This document shows positions 1 to 11,940 of a stretch of 64,000 bases of DNA, piece by piece. The translations under genes and the position numbers were made by a program. Source of the stretch: Trifolium pratense (lineage: Eukaryota > Streptophyta > Magnoliopsida > Fabales > Fabaceae); contig NC_060060.1 of the NCBI RefSeq assembly GCF_020283565.1, positions 10,974,001-11,038,000 on the forward strand, in the 5' to 3' direction. Position 1 is the stretch's first letter, and each line of letters begins with the position of its first letter. The notes under the pieces are model-generated. The model ran no database searches. It had not been told where the DNA came from and worked only from the letters and a program-made list of their open reading frames with translations.

Positions 1-1
1 A

Positions 2-1723
2 GACAGATGGACAATATTCGTCGACGGAGCATCGAGCGCCACAGGAGCAGGAGCAGGAATTATCCTGGAAAACGAAAACGGGATCATCATCGAAGTATCC
101 CTAGCACTCTCCTTCCCGACATCGAACAACCAGACAGAATATGAGGCCTTCCTAGCAGGGCTACGGTTGGCCGAGGATATGGAAGCTAAAGAAATAAAAA
201 TCTATACAGATTCACAGCTTGTCGCGTCACAAGTGTTGGGAGAATATCAAGCCAAAAACGATAATCTCTCTGAATATTTAGCATTAGTGAAAGAAAAAAT
301 CACTAAGTTTGAGTCCGTGGAGGTGCAACACGTTCCACGCGAGCATAACAAACGGGCAGACATCCTGTCCAAACTGGCCAGCACAAAAAAGAAAGGCGGA
401 AACAAGTCCGTCATTCAGGAAATACTCCCTCGACCAAGCATCGAGAAGGCGACCAACGTCCTCAACATAAATGTCATTGGCGACAAAAACTGCTGGATGA
501 CCCCCGTTTATAACTTCCTCGCGAACGGAACCCTCCCCGACGATCAAAAAGAAGCAGAAATAATTAGACGTCGAGCATGCGCATATGTCATCCTCGACGG
601 AAAGTTATACAGACGAGCATTCTCAATCCCACTCCTAAAATGCGTCGACGAGGAAACAGTCGACTACATCCTGCGCGAGGTACACGAGGGGATCAACGCC
701 CAGCACCTGGGAGGAAGATCGCTGGCCAGAAAAGCTCTCCGAGCAGGATACTACTGGCCCACCATGCAGCAAGACGCTAAGGACCATGTGAAAAAATGCG
801 ACAAATGTCAACGACATGGGGACATGCACCTAGCTCCTCCCCACGAGCTCAAATCTATGTCGTCGCCATGGCCCTTCGCTTGGTGGGGCATGGATATACT
901 TGGCCCTTTCACAAAGGGTCTCCACCAAAACAAGTTTCTAATAGTCGCCGTGGACTACTTCACCAAGTGGGTAGAGGCAGAACCCCTCTCCGACATAACG
1001 TCGTTTAGGATACTCCGTTTCTTCAAACGCGACGTGCTCTGCCGATTTGGGATACCACAAGCCGTCGTCACGAACAACGGGACACAATTCACGAACAAAG
1101 GATTCCAAGACTTCCTCGCTGCCTTGGGGACCAAGCAACATTTCACTTCCGTGGAACATCCCCAAACAAACGGGCAAGCCGAAGCCGCCAAAAGAGTAAT
1201 CCTGCGCGGCCTACGACGAAGATTGGACCAAAATAAAAAGAAATGGGCCGAGGAGCTCGAGAGCGTCCTTTGGGCCTATCGCACAACACCACACTCCACA
1301 ACCGAGGAGACTCCATTTCGAATGGTATATGGAACAGAAGCAGTTATCCCCGTGGAGGTTGGCGAACCATCTCGCCGAACCGAGCAACCGCTCGAAGAAG
1401 AAATGAACGACGAAGCTCTCCGCGAAGAGCTTGATCTCGTCGAAGAGATTCGTACGGGGGAATCCCTTCGGGAAGCCACCCTTAAACAAAAAATAGCTGC
1501 CCGGCATGACGTTAAAGTCATCAAAAGAGAATTTGAGGTGGGCAGTCTCGTCTTAAGACGAAACGCTAAGGACTCCCAGGATGGTAAGCTGGCGGCCAAC
1601 TGGGAAGGACCATATCGCGTCATCGATAAAACGGAAAACGACGCGTATTATCTCGAGGACCTCCGAGGAAAGAAACTTCCTCGACCTTGGAACGCCCAAA
1701 AATTAAAACAATATTATAGCTAA
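2..1723 (+). CDS. Retrotransposon polyprotein C-terminal part: RNase H and integrase
   Basis: Open from the window edge to a stop at 1721-1723. The first ~110 residues are RNase H with its acidic residues in IFVDGAS, TEYEA, YTDSQ and KRADILSKLAS. Integrase follows: an HHCC zinc finger (HEGINAQH ... CDKCQRHG), the catalytic core starting WGMDILGPF, and the third catalytic residue in HPQTNGQAEAA. The second catalytic aspartate, normally in TDNG, is asparagine here (codon AAC at 1073-1075), so the integrase is probably inactive although the frame is open. The C-terminal WEGPYRV ... WNAQKLKQYY tail is typical of Tat elements and there is no chromodomain. The true start lies left of the window; the first internal ATG at 167 is not the start. 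Confidence 0.93.
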   Translation, partial: DRWTIFVDGASSATGAGAGIILENENGIIIEVSLALSFPTSNNQTEYEAFLAGLRLAEDMEAKEIKIYTDSQLVASQVLGEYQAKNDNLSEYLALVKEKITKFESVEVQHVPREHNKRADILSKLASTKKKGGNKSVIQEILPRPSIEKATNVLNINVIGDKNCWMTPVYNFLANGTLPDDQKEAEIIRRRACAYVILDGKLYRRAFSIPLLKCVDEETVDYILREVHEGINAQHLGGRSLARKALRAGYYWPTMQQDAKDHVKKCDKCQRHGDMHLAPPHELKSMSSPWPFAWWGMDILGPFTKGLHQNKFLIVAVDYFTKWVEAEPLSDITSFRILRFFKRDVLCRFGIPQAVVTNNGTQFTNKGFQDFLAALGTKQHFTSVEHPQTNGQAEAAKRVILRGLRRRLDQNKKKWAEELESVLWAYRTTPHSTTEETPFRMVYGTEAVIPVEVGEPSRRTEQPLEEEMNDEALREELDLVEEIRTGESLREATLKQKIAARHDVKVIKREFEVGSLVLRRNAKDSQDGKLAANWEGPYRVIDKTENDAYYLEDLRGKKLPRPWNAQKLKQYYS

Positions 1724-2375
1724 GTTATTGCCAAACTAAAAAACACTACTAAAAGGCTGCTCGGATCGTCTAGCAACGAGCCCGACACCTCGACAACGGA
1801 AAGCATGCGGGCACACGTGCTCGATCCAATAATTGAAAAGGAGATACTCTAGCTCAGGAAGGGCAGAGCGTCTCCCTGACGAGGATGACCTTTGAGACAA
1901 ACTCCTCGTCTTCGTGCCAAGGCTTAACGCCCAGCTCGCGATGGGAAGTTCAAGCCGCGGGGGCGGGCACAACAACGTGTCGGCGTCCGTATTAGCCTCA
2001 GAAACAACTCTAGGCGCTTAGACAGTTCCCTAAACTGTCTAAGTTAAATCCGAGGACGACCTCCTCGACGAAACGCGCTCGAAACAAAAACTTGCAAATA
2101 TAAAAAACGGTTTTGTCGGGCAAGCATAAAGACATGCATATTACGAACAGGCATAACTTAGCAAAACAAAAGCAGTAATTTAAACATACAAACGAGGAAC
2201 ATGAAATAAACGAGCAGGATTAATAAAACGGGCACTGTCATAAAATACCGGGCATAAGAACCCACTTGTTCGGATATTACAAAAACCGGGCACGCAGGCC
2301 CCCAAAAAATTGTTATGAAAACAAATAAAATACAAAGTAAATAGCGTGCAGGCCTAAATAGTTTGTCGAGGAGGT
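1724..2375. other. Retrotransposon spacer between pol and the antisense gene
   Basis: About 650 bp without a supported ORF, lying between the tail-to-tail polyprotein and antisense gene stops. It probably holds 3' untranslated sequence of both. I see no other structure. Confidence 0.5.
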
Positions 2376-4442
2376 TCAGCTACTCTTGTCATGACCTTCT
2401 TTGTCCCCGTCGGGACCCTTCTCCTCCTCGACTTCCTCCTCCTCGCCATCCTCATCCTCCTCATCATCATCATCATCCTGCTTCTCCTCCTCAAGGGCCA
2501 TCTCCCTGTACTTCTCCGAAATAACAATCTGCCCATTCTCAACCCTTTTGAGCTTGTGAATGCCATCAGTGATCAAACCATGCTCGGCATTCACAATCTT
2601 GAGTTGGGCAATCGCATTCTTCCACCCATGTACCATGCTCGCCAACATCAGGCCCCCGAGCCTCTTGATTTCCTTGACCAGGTCTGCTCGACTTACCAGC
2701 CTGGAAGTCTCAATTGCCTCATCAGCAGCAGGAGTAAGCTTGGACTGCAGGTCGGCTATCACCTCATCCAGTTTCTTCTTCTCCTTGACTCTACCAGCCC
2801 TCACCTCTTCGAGCTCTTTCTTGGTAATTTCCAACTCGTCCCGGGTCACCCGAATATCTTCCAACAGATTCCCATAATTCTTCTGCTTGCCCCTAAGATC
2901 AATGAGCTCACCCTCCAGCTTCACAATATGCCCCTCCAGCTTGGCATTCCGGGCAGCCAACTTCTCCACCTCATGAGTTGGCCCCCCTCATTCAGAACCA
3001 AGGCCGTCTCCGCCAGCCGGATGACAGCAGCAATATCTTCATTAAGCTGGTTCTGTCGGGCAGTTGAAGAAACACCCAGAACATAATTCTTCTCCGATGC
3101 AGGCACCTGGAGGGGATTCTTATCAAAAAACTTCCGGTTACTCAAGCACGCGGGAAGAACAAAGCCACCGTCCCCCTCTGACAGGTCGACGATAGGCGTC
3201 ATCTGTTCCTCCCGCTGCCTCTTTGCACGACCTCCCGAGGTTCTCGCTGAGCTTCCCACCGGCGAGGATTGGCTGATGCTCCCCGAAGCAGTTTGTTCAG
3301 CAACCAAAATATTAGGCTTGGACCTCCTCACCTTTTTCTTTGGTTTCTCTCCCTTGTGCTCAGCAGCTATCCTCATCAGCTCGGAAGCAAGATCAGCCAT
3401 TCTACCTGCAAAGTCAGAAACGTGGTTAGAAACACGGGGAGAAACTCAAAACATCAAAAAAATGTTGAATATAAAGTAGAAAACGGGCAGGAATTAAAAT
3501 AAAATACCCAGCAAAGTATTCTCAGCTGCAACAGTCTTGCACGACAATAGCAACTTTGTATTCACAAAACGAGGTTCGATCCTCGGTTTACCATGCTTGT
3601 CTAGTGCAACGTCCCCTAGACTGGTTATAACTTTACAAGGCTTAAAGCCATCGACATACACCTTCGTCTTCTCAAAACCCGCCATCTCTGCCGGGGACAG
3701 GTCCTCGCCAGCCGTTAGGTACTCATCGGTTCGCAATAAGAAGTGCTCCGACGACCATGACAGCGAGAAATGAAGGCTCCACTCCGTTACCTGCTCCCCC
3801 TCCTCGTCCAACTGAGGAGACCCATCCTCGAGGAATACAGGCCTGTCCATATATAGAGGTCAAAGTAAACTCCGTCACCGGCTTCACCACGTAGTATCTC
3901 TCCTTGAAACCCCGAGCAGACTCCACGAACATCTTAAATATTTTGCTCGACTGATGCTTCAAGGAAATCCAACCCTGCCGGTCCCCGACTTTCTGTCGTT
4001 GAATTTGGAAGATGTAGAAAAATAAGGAAACAGTGGCTTCCACCTCCAGATACCGACAAAGGATCTGGTACGCCCGGATGAACGCCAGCGAGTTTGGATG
4101 AAGCTGGGAAGGAGCCACCTTTAACCGGCCAAAAATCTCAGCTTCAAGGTTGTTGAAGGGCAGCCGATATCCCATCTCCTTAAACGCCATCTCGTACATA
4201 GTAAAGCAACCTTCCGTGTACGGCGAACAAATCCGCTCCCCTTCAGCAGGTGTGTGAACCTCCCAGTTGACCGCGTCAGCCTCCTCAACGATAGTAAAAA
4301 GCCGGGGATCCTGGGCAGTAATCGTCGAAGCAATGGCCCGACGCTCGGGCGCAACCCAAGCCAGCTCCGGATCGGTGATTGTGTCGACCAACTTATGTTT
4401 TGACGCCGCTTGGCTCCCCGTAGCCTCCTCTGTGTCTGACAT
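2376..4442 (-). pseudogene. Antisense retrotransposon gene (putative gypsy-type transposon / Transposase_28-like), frameshifted
   Basis: Two exons read on the minus strand. Exon 1 runs 4442 to 3508 and exon 2 runs 3405 to 2376; the 102-bp intron has GT at 3507-3506 and AG before 3405, and joins in frame (ENTLLG to RMADLA). Residues ~80-200 (KVAPSQLHPNSLAFIRAYQILC ... GWISL ... GFKERYYVVK) resemble the 'putative gypsy type transposon' family found in Tat elements. The middle is basic (KPKKKVRR), followed by a long coiled coil (KLEGHIVKLEGELIDL) and an acidic C terminus rich in D and E. Two frame breaks show decay: one near 3850 and one in a G run near 2980. Function is unknown; proposed roles in retrotransposition are inference. 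Confidence 0.8.
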
Positions 4443-4451
4443 TTCGAATAC

Positions 4452-5360
4452 CTGAAAAGCAGCGAAGATAAAGTGAATTCGACAGTTATATCAAATCCAC
4501 CCTTTCACCGCAATTCAAGTGAAAGGGCGTGAAATAGGGCGGGGACGCTGTCCCCGACATAAAGCCCTTATCAAAATGGCAAAACAAAAACAGAGGAGAC
4601 GAGGAGAACCATTTAACAAAGAATAAAAACGGGGAGAAGGTCCCCGACACAAGCTAGCAACAGTGCTCGACACTTAGAAGCAAACTCAGTTTTGCATATC
4701 TCAAGTTAAAAACGAGGAGAAGATCCCCGACAAAGAGTTTCTACAAACTCATTTATCTACCAAATTTCCCAACGAAACAACGGGGAAAAGATCCCCGACA
4801 TACATACAATTCGCAAAAGACACTTAAAAGATTCGCGAAGCCAAAACGGGGAGAAGCTCCTCGACACAAGGTTTAACTAACCTAGCTTTTTGCTACAACA
4901 AACAGGGAGAAATAACGATTCGATTCTCCCCGACGAAAAACGCATAGAATTCCAGAAGTTGAAGCAATATTCATCGCGTTCTTCGCAAACCCAGGAACTG
5001 ATGAACACTCATGCATGTTCTCCGCGTTCGTCACCATTTTCCAGAAACTCATGCATGTTCATCAGTTCTCCAGCAATATTCATAAACATTCATACATCGT
5101 CATAGCAAGTTCCCAGAAAAGGGAAGAAACACCAAATCTTACTAGAAGCAATGACCAAAATCACCAAACACACAAGCAAATAGGGGTCACGAATAACCAT
5201 AAAACATGCTTCAAACAAAACCCAAAATAAACAAAATGGGTATAAAAGCAAAGCATCAGAATCTACTCCAATCAAAGCATACTCAAGGGGCTAAAGCGCA
5301 CAAAAATGCAAACACAAACAGGTTGAAATAAGCCAAAGCAAAGACAGTTGAAGAAATTAC
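4452..5360 (-). other. Likely 5' UTR intron of the antisense gene, with hairpin repeats
   Basis: On the minus strand a donor (TTTAAG/GTAATTTC) sits at 5361/5360 and an acceptor (GCTTTTCAG/GTATTC) at 4452/4451, 9 bases before the ATG at 4442. The right half of the stretch is AT-rich. The left half, about 4540-4940, holds six degenerate copies of a self-complementary word of the form GGGGAGAAG-TCCCCGAC, spaced about 60-80 bp. Confidence 0.55.
4541..4936. repeat. Six spaced hairpin words (GGGGA..TCCCCGAC)
   Basis: Copies near 4541, 4628, 4710, 4779, 4844 and 4905. Each pairs a GGGGA-type half with a TCCCC half and is followed by GACA or GACAC. The loops vary while the arms are kept, suggesting retained hairpin structure in the element. 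Confidence 0.6.
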
Positions 5361-5509
5361 CTTAAATCAAGCAAAAATTGAAGCTTTAAGTGAAGGAAAG
5401 GAGCGCAAAAACCTTGAAGTTTCCTGAACTTTGAACTTTGAGGGAGGAGCCAATAATGGCAGCGTAAATAGAGAGAGAAGAGAAAAGTGAAAATGAATTG
5501 CTTCTCCTC

Positions 5510-5517
5510 TATTTATA
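5510..5517 (-). promoter_or_regulatory. TATA box of the antisense retrotransposon gene
   Basis: The minus strand reads CTATAAATAGAGG here. About 30 bp downstream begins a CT-rich leader (TTCTCTTCTCTCTC), typical of a plant transcription start, and then the 5' UTR donor at 5361. It gives the antisense gene a promoter independent of the LTR. Confidence 0.65.
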
Positions 5518-5915
5518 GACTTGCCATAACCCTGCACCTGCATCACGAAATGGTACGCCCCATCGCTTCACAACCGTTGATCAAAATCCAATGGTTGCGA
5601 TCAAGATCTATCTAAGGGCTCTGAATTAACCTCCCAAGAAATCAAAAGACGCGTTGATCCAACGGCTGAGAAACTCCCTCGTCAAACGAGGCGTTTAGCG
5701 CCTATTCCCAAGGCAATAATGGCGCCCCTTCATAGCCCACACACGTGGCGCTATCAAACGAAGCATCATGTCTTTTCATATCCCATCGAGCAGAACCACG
5801 CGCCTCACGAGGGATTCGTCGCTATCCCCAACGTAAATATCTCCCCGACCTTGCGGACAAGCGCGAATTACGGGCAAGCGAAACGAACGTAAATAAACGT
5901 GCCCGCAAATACAGG
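5518..5915. other. Retrotransposon 3' non-coding stretch left of the CACTA insertion
   Basis: No gene. Upstream of the antisense TATA box it carries short CG-containing words (CGAGGCG, CCCCGACC) like those of the LTR region. It may hold the polypurine tract and the left part of the 3' LTR, but I cannot place the LTR start without the 5' LTR. Confidence 0.4.
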
Positions 5916-6298
5916 CACTACAACAAATTAAGGCCTTTAATAGCGCTTTTTTTAGCTTTTAATAGCGCTTTAAAGCGCTATTACTGATACCGCTATTATA
6001 AGTTCGGTGCCTACAATAGCGTTTTATAAGCGCTATCAAATGTCGACTTTTAATAGCGCTTCTTGCAAAAACCGTTATCGTATGTAAGTTGGTGCCATCT
6101 ACTAGGACTTTGGAAGCGAGTTTTAATAGCGTTTTATTCTAAAAGCGATATTATATGTCAGTTATTTAATAGCGCCCGTGTGTAAAGCGCTATTATAGTC
6201 CTTCCAGCAAACAACTTTTAATAGCGCCCGTGCCCAGAAGTGCTATTATAAGTCCTTTTTCAAATTAAAAAAAAATATCTTTTTTTGTCTAAATTTTG

Positions 6299-6453
6299 TA
6301 ATATATTGTACTTTGATAACAAAAAAAAAACTAAACAAATTTTATTAATCAACAACACATAAAAAATAAGTGACTTTAATATATTGTACTTTGATAACAA
6401 AAAAAAAACTAAACAAATTTTATTAATCAACAACACATAAAAAATAAGTGACG
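6299..6453. repeat. Tandem duplication of ~78 bp inside the CACTA element
   Basis: The unit beginning ATATATTGTACTTTGATAAC and ending AAAAAATAAGTGAC occurs twice back to back, essentially identical, so the duplication is recent. Confidence 0.85.
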
Positions 6454-7104
6454 TGCACTACAACATAACCAAGTATGGGATATAAAATAATCCAACAACA
6501 AAATACAACTCAAAATTTCAAACTTAATCAATCCTTTGCTTATAGCATGTATGAATGACATCACTCAGTTTCTAAATCGTTGATCTTTAGTACAAGAGAA
6601 AAGCCTTAGTTTAGCTCATGTGGTGCCTGAGTACTAATGCTTAGAGGCATATGCAATTACACATAATCAACAGAGTCACCTAAAATGTCTACAGATGAGT
6701 GCAACGTGGACCATTTTTTCCCATTTAACTAAGTCACTCTGTCATTAGATCTTTTTCGACTATTTGATTTAATCTTTCCTCTAGATGTAGAGCTTCTTAA
6801 CCTGAAAGTTATTCATAGTATACAAGATACAAGAAAGAATTTAAATTCAATGACTCCCTAGGGGTTACAATTGAAGAAAAATCACTGGCTCATAATATGC
6901 TAAAGCACAAAATGTAAACAAATTTGACATACCTCTAGAAAATTGTCATTGAACTACCCATACAGAATTACATCAAATGTCATTTGACCTTCACCACATC
7001 AAGCTAATTCTTTGAAAGCTATAAGACAAGCTTGTAACTCTTTAAAAAATTTACTGCCAAAGAACCAGAAAATCCATCACTTAGTGTTCAAACTTGAATG
7101 AAAC

Positions 7105-7218
7105 ATGAATGAGAACATGAAGTTATTACTATTATCATGAATAAGACTTTCAAATGTCTTGAAACAAAGACTACAATGAACATGAATGAGAACATGAAGT
7201 TATTACTATTATCATGAA
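7105..7218. repeat. Direct repeat inside the CACTA element
   Basis: The stretch CATGAATGAGAACATGAAGT, continuing TTATTACTATTATCATGAA, occurs at about 7105 and again about 72 bp later. Confidence 0.8.
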
Positions 7219-9800
7219 CTTACTCATGTGATATGAATATAACAGGTCCTATCGAGGCATTTGACAGTTAAAGAAAAACTTGTGAGCGTTTAGGATGTGC
7301 CAAATATATTCAAGACATAAGATACACCCCTCGGTCTCTGCTAGAAGACAATACGTGAAAACTTTGATTGCTTATGTATCTCTTGTTTATTGTTTTTCTC
7401 AAAATTGAACATGGTTATGTGCTGAGACTTATCTTAATTTACTAAAAACAAAACATCCAGCATACATAAGTGAGTGATACTTTGTTTCCATGACCAAAGA
7501 AGTCCAACATTAGAGAACATACCTTGACTAAAGAGTTCTTTGAATATAATAATAACCCTGAAGTAAAAGACTAGCTATGTGGATATTAAAAGAGAAATCA
7601 TCATTTCTAACACAAATTGAATCACTGATGTACATTAAAAAAAGGCTCTAATACACAGGGTTATCTAAAGCCCCTGCATACATTTGGTCGCACTTATGAT
7701 CGAAGGAAATGATCAACTAAAAGTGGACAAACAAATTTTATCCTACAATAAATAAGTCCAAATCAAACACTTGAAATTTATAACAACGCATAAATTTAAT
7801 GAGAAACTTATGATATACAGAAAATGGTGAATGGAGTGCATTAACTTAATCAATTTAGGACATGTGCAGTGTAACTAAAACATGTCTAGATTAATAACTT
7901 CAGCTCATTCCTACATCAGTATATAGTAACTTAAATAAATGAGTGGAGTAAAGAAAACTTGAAAGAGCGGGCATTCCAAAAACAAATCAGCAGATACTCA
8001 CAATAGGATGGGCAAGTAGCTCTCTAAAATTCTAGTTGTAGATGATTTCTCCCAGCAGGGCAGAAAGAGACAAGTGATGAAATGCAAAATCCTAAGAGTT
8101 CACAAAAAAAGGTGCATTCAATAATATCATATATGCAGATATATAGAAAATATATCATAGACTACTATGAACTATCCTGTAACCTCTAAAGCGGAAGACC
8201 ATTTGTTGCCCCAATTGATAAAGGAATTGCCTTAGCTACAATATTTTCCTTAATTATGGGGAGTAATTAGTAAAGACAAAATGATAGTAGGATCTACAAC
8301 TAATTGCAAATATAACAAAAAGGCTATATCAATATATATCATGTCATGCAAATCTACTATATCCATTGTTACCTTGTTTAATACAAGATTGAGGCAGTTC
8401 TTTGCTGCATCAACACTTATATTATTTGACAGAGATGTTCAAAATACACTCAACACAAAAGCAACTAATTAAATTGTTGGAAAATCACTCTATCAATGAA
8501 TTACCTTCAATTCTACAAAGAGCAAGAAAAAAAAAAGATGGTGAATCAGAGCAAAAGGAGGAAGAAGAATAATATCCAATTTCAAGGAACAAAAAAATAC
8601 AGCTAGCTAGCTGTATGTTTCATTTCTTTACTACAATTATATAACCAACACACTTATTTTCAGATTATTCTTTATTCATAAACCAAATATTAAGATTAGT
8701 TACACAACATACCTTTGGCAAAATGAGTTGCAACCCTTCTATCTTGTTGATTTGCTTTCACAAGAGACACACCACACAAATCTACAAAACATTGTTTAAG
8801 AAAATGAACTTAAAATTAGAAAAAATATAAACATTGCGAGCGAGACTGTGAGGAAAGCTAAATAGAGATGAGAGTGATCTTGTGTGAGACTATGAATGAA
8901 TGAAACTGTGAGCATAATGGTGACGCAATTGCGGGTAGACGCGAGGCAGGAGATGCCATAAACCAAATAAATACTCTAGAAATAAATTAAGTGGTCATTC
9001 CATGGCATATAAGTTTTCCTTTTCAGCCGTTGATAAGTTGTAAGTAACCATTTCTAACTTAACTAGGCACAAGAAAACAGTATCATACTTTCATAACATT
9101 TATAATAATAAAATCTAAAAGATACATGTTAACTAATCAGAGAAGTAGAAACAGCATAATATCATAAGCTATAGTTAGAAAATAACTAATATGTAAAGAA
9201 AACCAGTAGGAAGCAAAGATGAGCTTTGAGATGAAAGAGAACAAATTGACAAACCTAGAAACTTCATTCTAACCACACACCTTATCCAACTTTTCAAGAT
9301 CCAAACCTTAAAAAAAATTCAATACAAGGTGTGAAATGATATTTGCCATCCTTAGACTTTCCAATATTACCTACAATACAAGATATATACTGCTGAGAAA
9401 TGTATTCATGAATTGAGTTACTTTCAAATTAAATGAAGTATTTTTTTTGTATAACATTTACCATTCATAGTATATATTATATACCATACCCTATAAGTAA
9501 GTGGCAATATTTTTATCAAACTCCATGTCAATGGAATCTTCCCTGCATCATTGTTCTGCCTGCAGTAATATGTTCAGTTTTTTTCACTTATTAATTAAGA
9601 TATTAATGTTGAACACAGAGGGTTAATTAACTACTTAATTATAATTATTAGGAATTCTATGATGGGGACAAAAGTGCTTACTTTTTTTGCTTCAAGAAGT
9701 TTCTGGTCATTATTAGGTATAGTACTTGAGAATCCAAGTAAGAACTAGGAGGCAAAAGAAAGAAAACTAGGAGCACCCTTAACTAAAACAAAAACTACAA

Positions 9801-9825
9801 AAACACACACACACACACACACAAA
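9801..9825. repeat. (AC)n microsatellite
   Basis: About eleven AC dinucleotides in the CACTA interior. Confidence 0.9.
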
Positions 9826-10493
9826 CCAACTAACCAAAACAAGAAAACCAACGGGCAGCACTGACTCCACACTAGACCTGTACCATGACAGGAACACACC
9901 AAACACCACGCCACACCAGCACTACTAGCTACTCAAAGCAAACTGCAAAGTTTTACAAAGCTATATTCCATTGCGATGCAACTTTGATCTAAATCATGTA
10001 GAAATTTGACAAAGAAAGTGAATTTATTATATATTTTTTGACAAAACAACGAAAGTAAAATTGAAATATGATAATCACATGTCATGCCCCTGTTTCACCT
10101 TATAAAGAGTATAGATTGGCCAAAATTATTTGTGTAGAATATAGATACTGATTTTTCCCTAGATATGTTGAAGGTTCTTTATAATATTAGGAGTCATTGA
10201 TTTCTCACATTTCCTAATGTTGACTCTTCCTACCCAACTACTCCTCGATTATATTTCTGTTACCAATCATTTAGCATTAATAGCTGTGAACAATAAAACA
10301 GACCAAGAAAACAACTTCAGACTTGGCCACTAAACTAACACCACACAAGCCTAATACAAAAATACAATATATCAAACATAATTTATTGAGTTCATGACTG
10401 GCCCTGCAATTTTTGTAAATACTAGTCAAATTGAAAATTCACAATAACAATACAATCATTAGTTATTACAATATAAATCAATTGAATGTACTC

Positions 10494-10860
10494 ACCTTGT
10501 ATAGTTCCAGGGTTGAAAAAAAATTGTGTTCATCATTTAGAAAAAGTAGATAAATTGTTGAGATATAAGGGTTGTTGCACAGAGAATTGTCGTTCCAGGT
10601 ATACTGAGAATCACGGGATTTAGGGCTCGAAGGATATGGAGGTGTTGGGCCGAAACGAAGGACCTAGGGTTCGACAGAGATTGAGGTTAAACGAGGGTAT
10701 AAGGAACTAGGGTTCGACGGCAAGGTGTTGGGTCCAAACGGAGGTTTTTGATAAGGATGGAGATGGAGGATTAACGAGATGTCGCTGTGAGAGTAGAGAA
10801 AATCAGAACAAAGGAACAGAGGAACGATGCAGTTGTGAACTTGTGAGGGTAGGAGATAAG
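10494..10860 (-). other. Possible spliced leader exon within the CACTA element
   Basis: Read on the minus strand this is a CT- and CCCTA-rich stretch with several AACCCTAG-like words, ending in a good splice donor (ATACAAG/GTGAGTACATT) near 10494. It looks like the first exon or 5' UTR of a plant transcript, either the remains of the element's own transposase gene or a captured host gene start. No coding exon follows that I can recognise. Confidence 0.35.
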
Positions 10861-11940
10861 TTTTTCTTTATTTATTTTTTTAAAAAAATTTGATCTGTTT
10901 TTTTTTTTTATAATTGTATTGTATTATTCATCTACCAAGAGGTATAGGGTTCGACACCCATCCACCCCAGTTTTTAATTTATCAATTTTCTTTACTATAG
11001 CGCTCATGCAAAAACGCGCTATTATAGGTATAATGATTAATAGCGCTTTCTAAAAGTGCTATTATAGAGTTTCACGTTTACGGTTTTAATAGCGCTTTTC
11101 TCAAAAGCGTTATTGTAGTATTCCTGGATTCAAGGCTTTAATAGCGCTTCTACTAAAACCGCTATTATAAGGCTCCGTTTCTAAGTTTTAATAGCGCTTT
11201 TTAATAAGAGCTATTAAATAGGCGCTATTAAAGCTCATTTTTGTAGTAGTGAGGCAGCATCAACTAGATACAACATATGCAATGCTTCCTGGACAATTAG
11301 TCGAGGAACTAGAAAGCCAGTGACTTTCAAAGGCAAAATCTCTTCCCCGTAAGTTCCTCCTCGAACATCGTGGCACGCGATACGAACAAAGGGAAACTTC
11401 CTACTTGGAAAATCCTCCTCGACGTGCCACAGAGGAATTTACGAGCAACAAATAAACTCTCCTCGTACAAACGAGCAACAATCATAAATCGATAAGTTAT
11501 GAACTCCTCTTAGGATTGACGGGGAAAACATTTCCTCGACATGCGGGCCTGGACCTTAAGTCATTACTCCTATGTCTAGGAGCAACGACTTGGGGGGTTC
11601 CTGTTCTGGACTGGGCCAAGAGCTGGCCCAATCGCTTCTGCCCGACATTTGGGGCACGGCTCAATAAGGGGGAGACTTCCCCGACACGTCAGCCAACGAC
11701 GTGCCCTGCTCGACATAATGGGTAAGTAGCACGTTCAACACGTGCTCATCTATCCATGCATATTGATCCACTCCAACATAGCTTAACAGCTAAGCAGCAC
11801 GTTTAGCACGTGCTCCTTTATCCAACCACATCCGTCACGGAGCCTATCCCTTACCCGCGAATAGCGGAACGTCTCCAACCAAGATAGAGGCAAATAACGG
11901 CCTCCCCTACGATACAGGGACTATCTTGGCAGTTGAGTCT

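Larger units (their letters stand above)
5916..11251. mobile_element. CACTA (En/Spm) transposon, non-autonomous, 5336 bp
   Basis: Left end CACTACAACAAATTAAGG; right end, read inward on the other strand, CACTACTACAAAAATGAGC. A 3-bp target duplication AGG lies at 5913-5915 and 11252-11254. Both subterminal regions (5936-6260 and 10995-11240) are packed with direct and inverted copies of TTTTAATAGCGC with a few changes, the arrangement known for transposase-binding sites in CACTA elements. No transposase ORF is visible in the AT-rich interior, so it would need a transposase in trans. It sits inside the Tat retrotransposon and is therefore younger than it. Confidence 0.92.

Noticed and set aside
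577..1623. Several overlapping minus- and plus-strand ORFs inside the polyprotein
   Set aside because: They are frame shadows of the open RNase H/integrase frame and show no domain of their own.
2391..3086. 231-codon plus-strand ORF
   Set aside because: It is the complement of the coiled-coil and acidic part of the antisense gene; its Leu/Ile-rich sequence reflects the GAG/GAT codons on the other strand.
8281..8472. 63-codon ORF in the CACTA interior
   Set aside because: AT-rich, no motif, no codon bias; not a transposase piece.
10926..10975. tRNA-like GGGTTCGACACCC word inside the CACTA element
   Set aside because: Only a B-box-like motif; no acceptor stem or A box at tRNA spacing. At most a SINE scrap.
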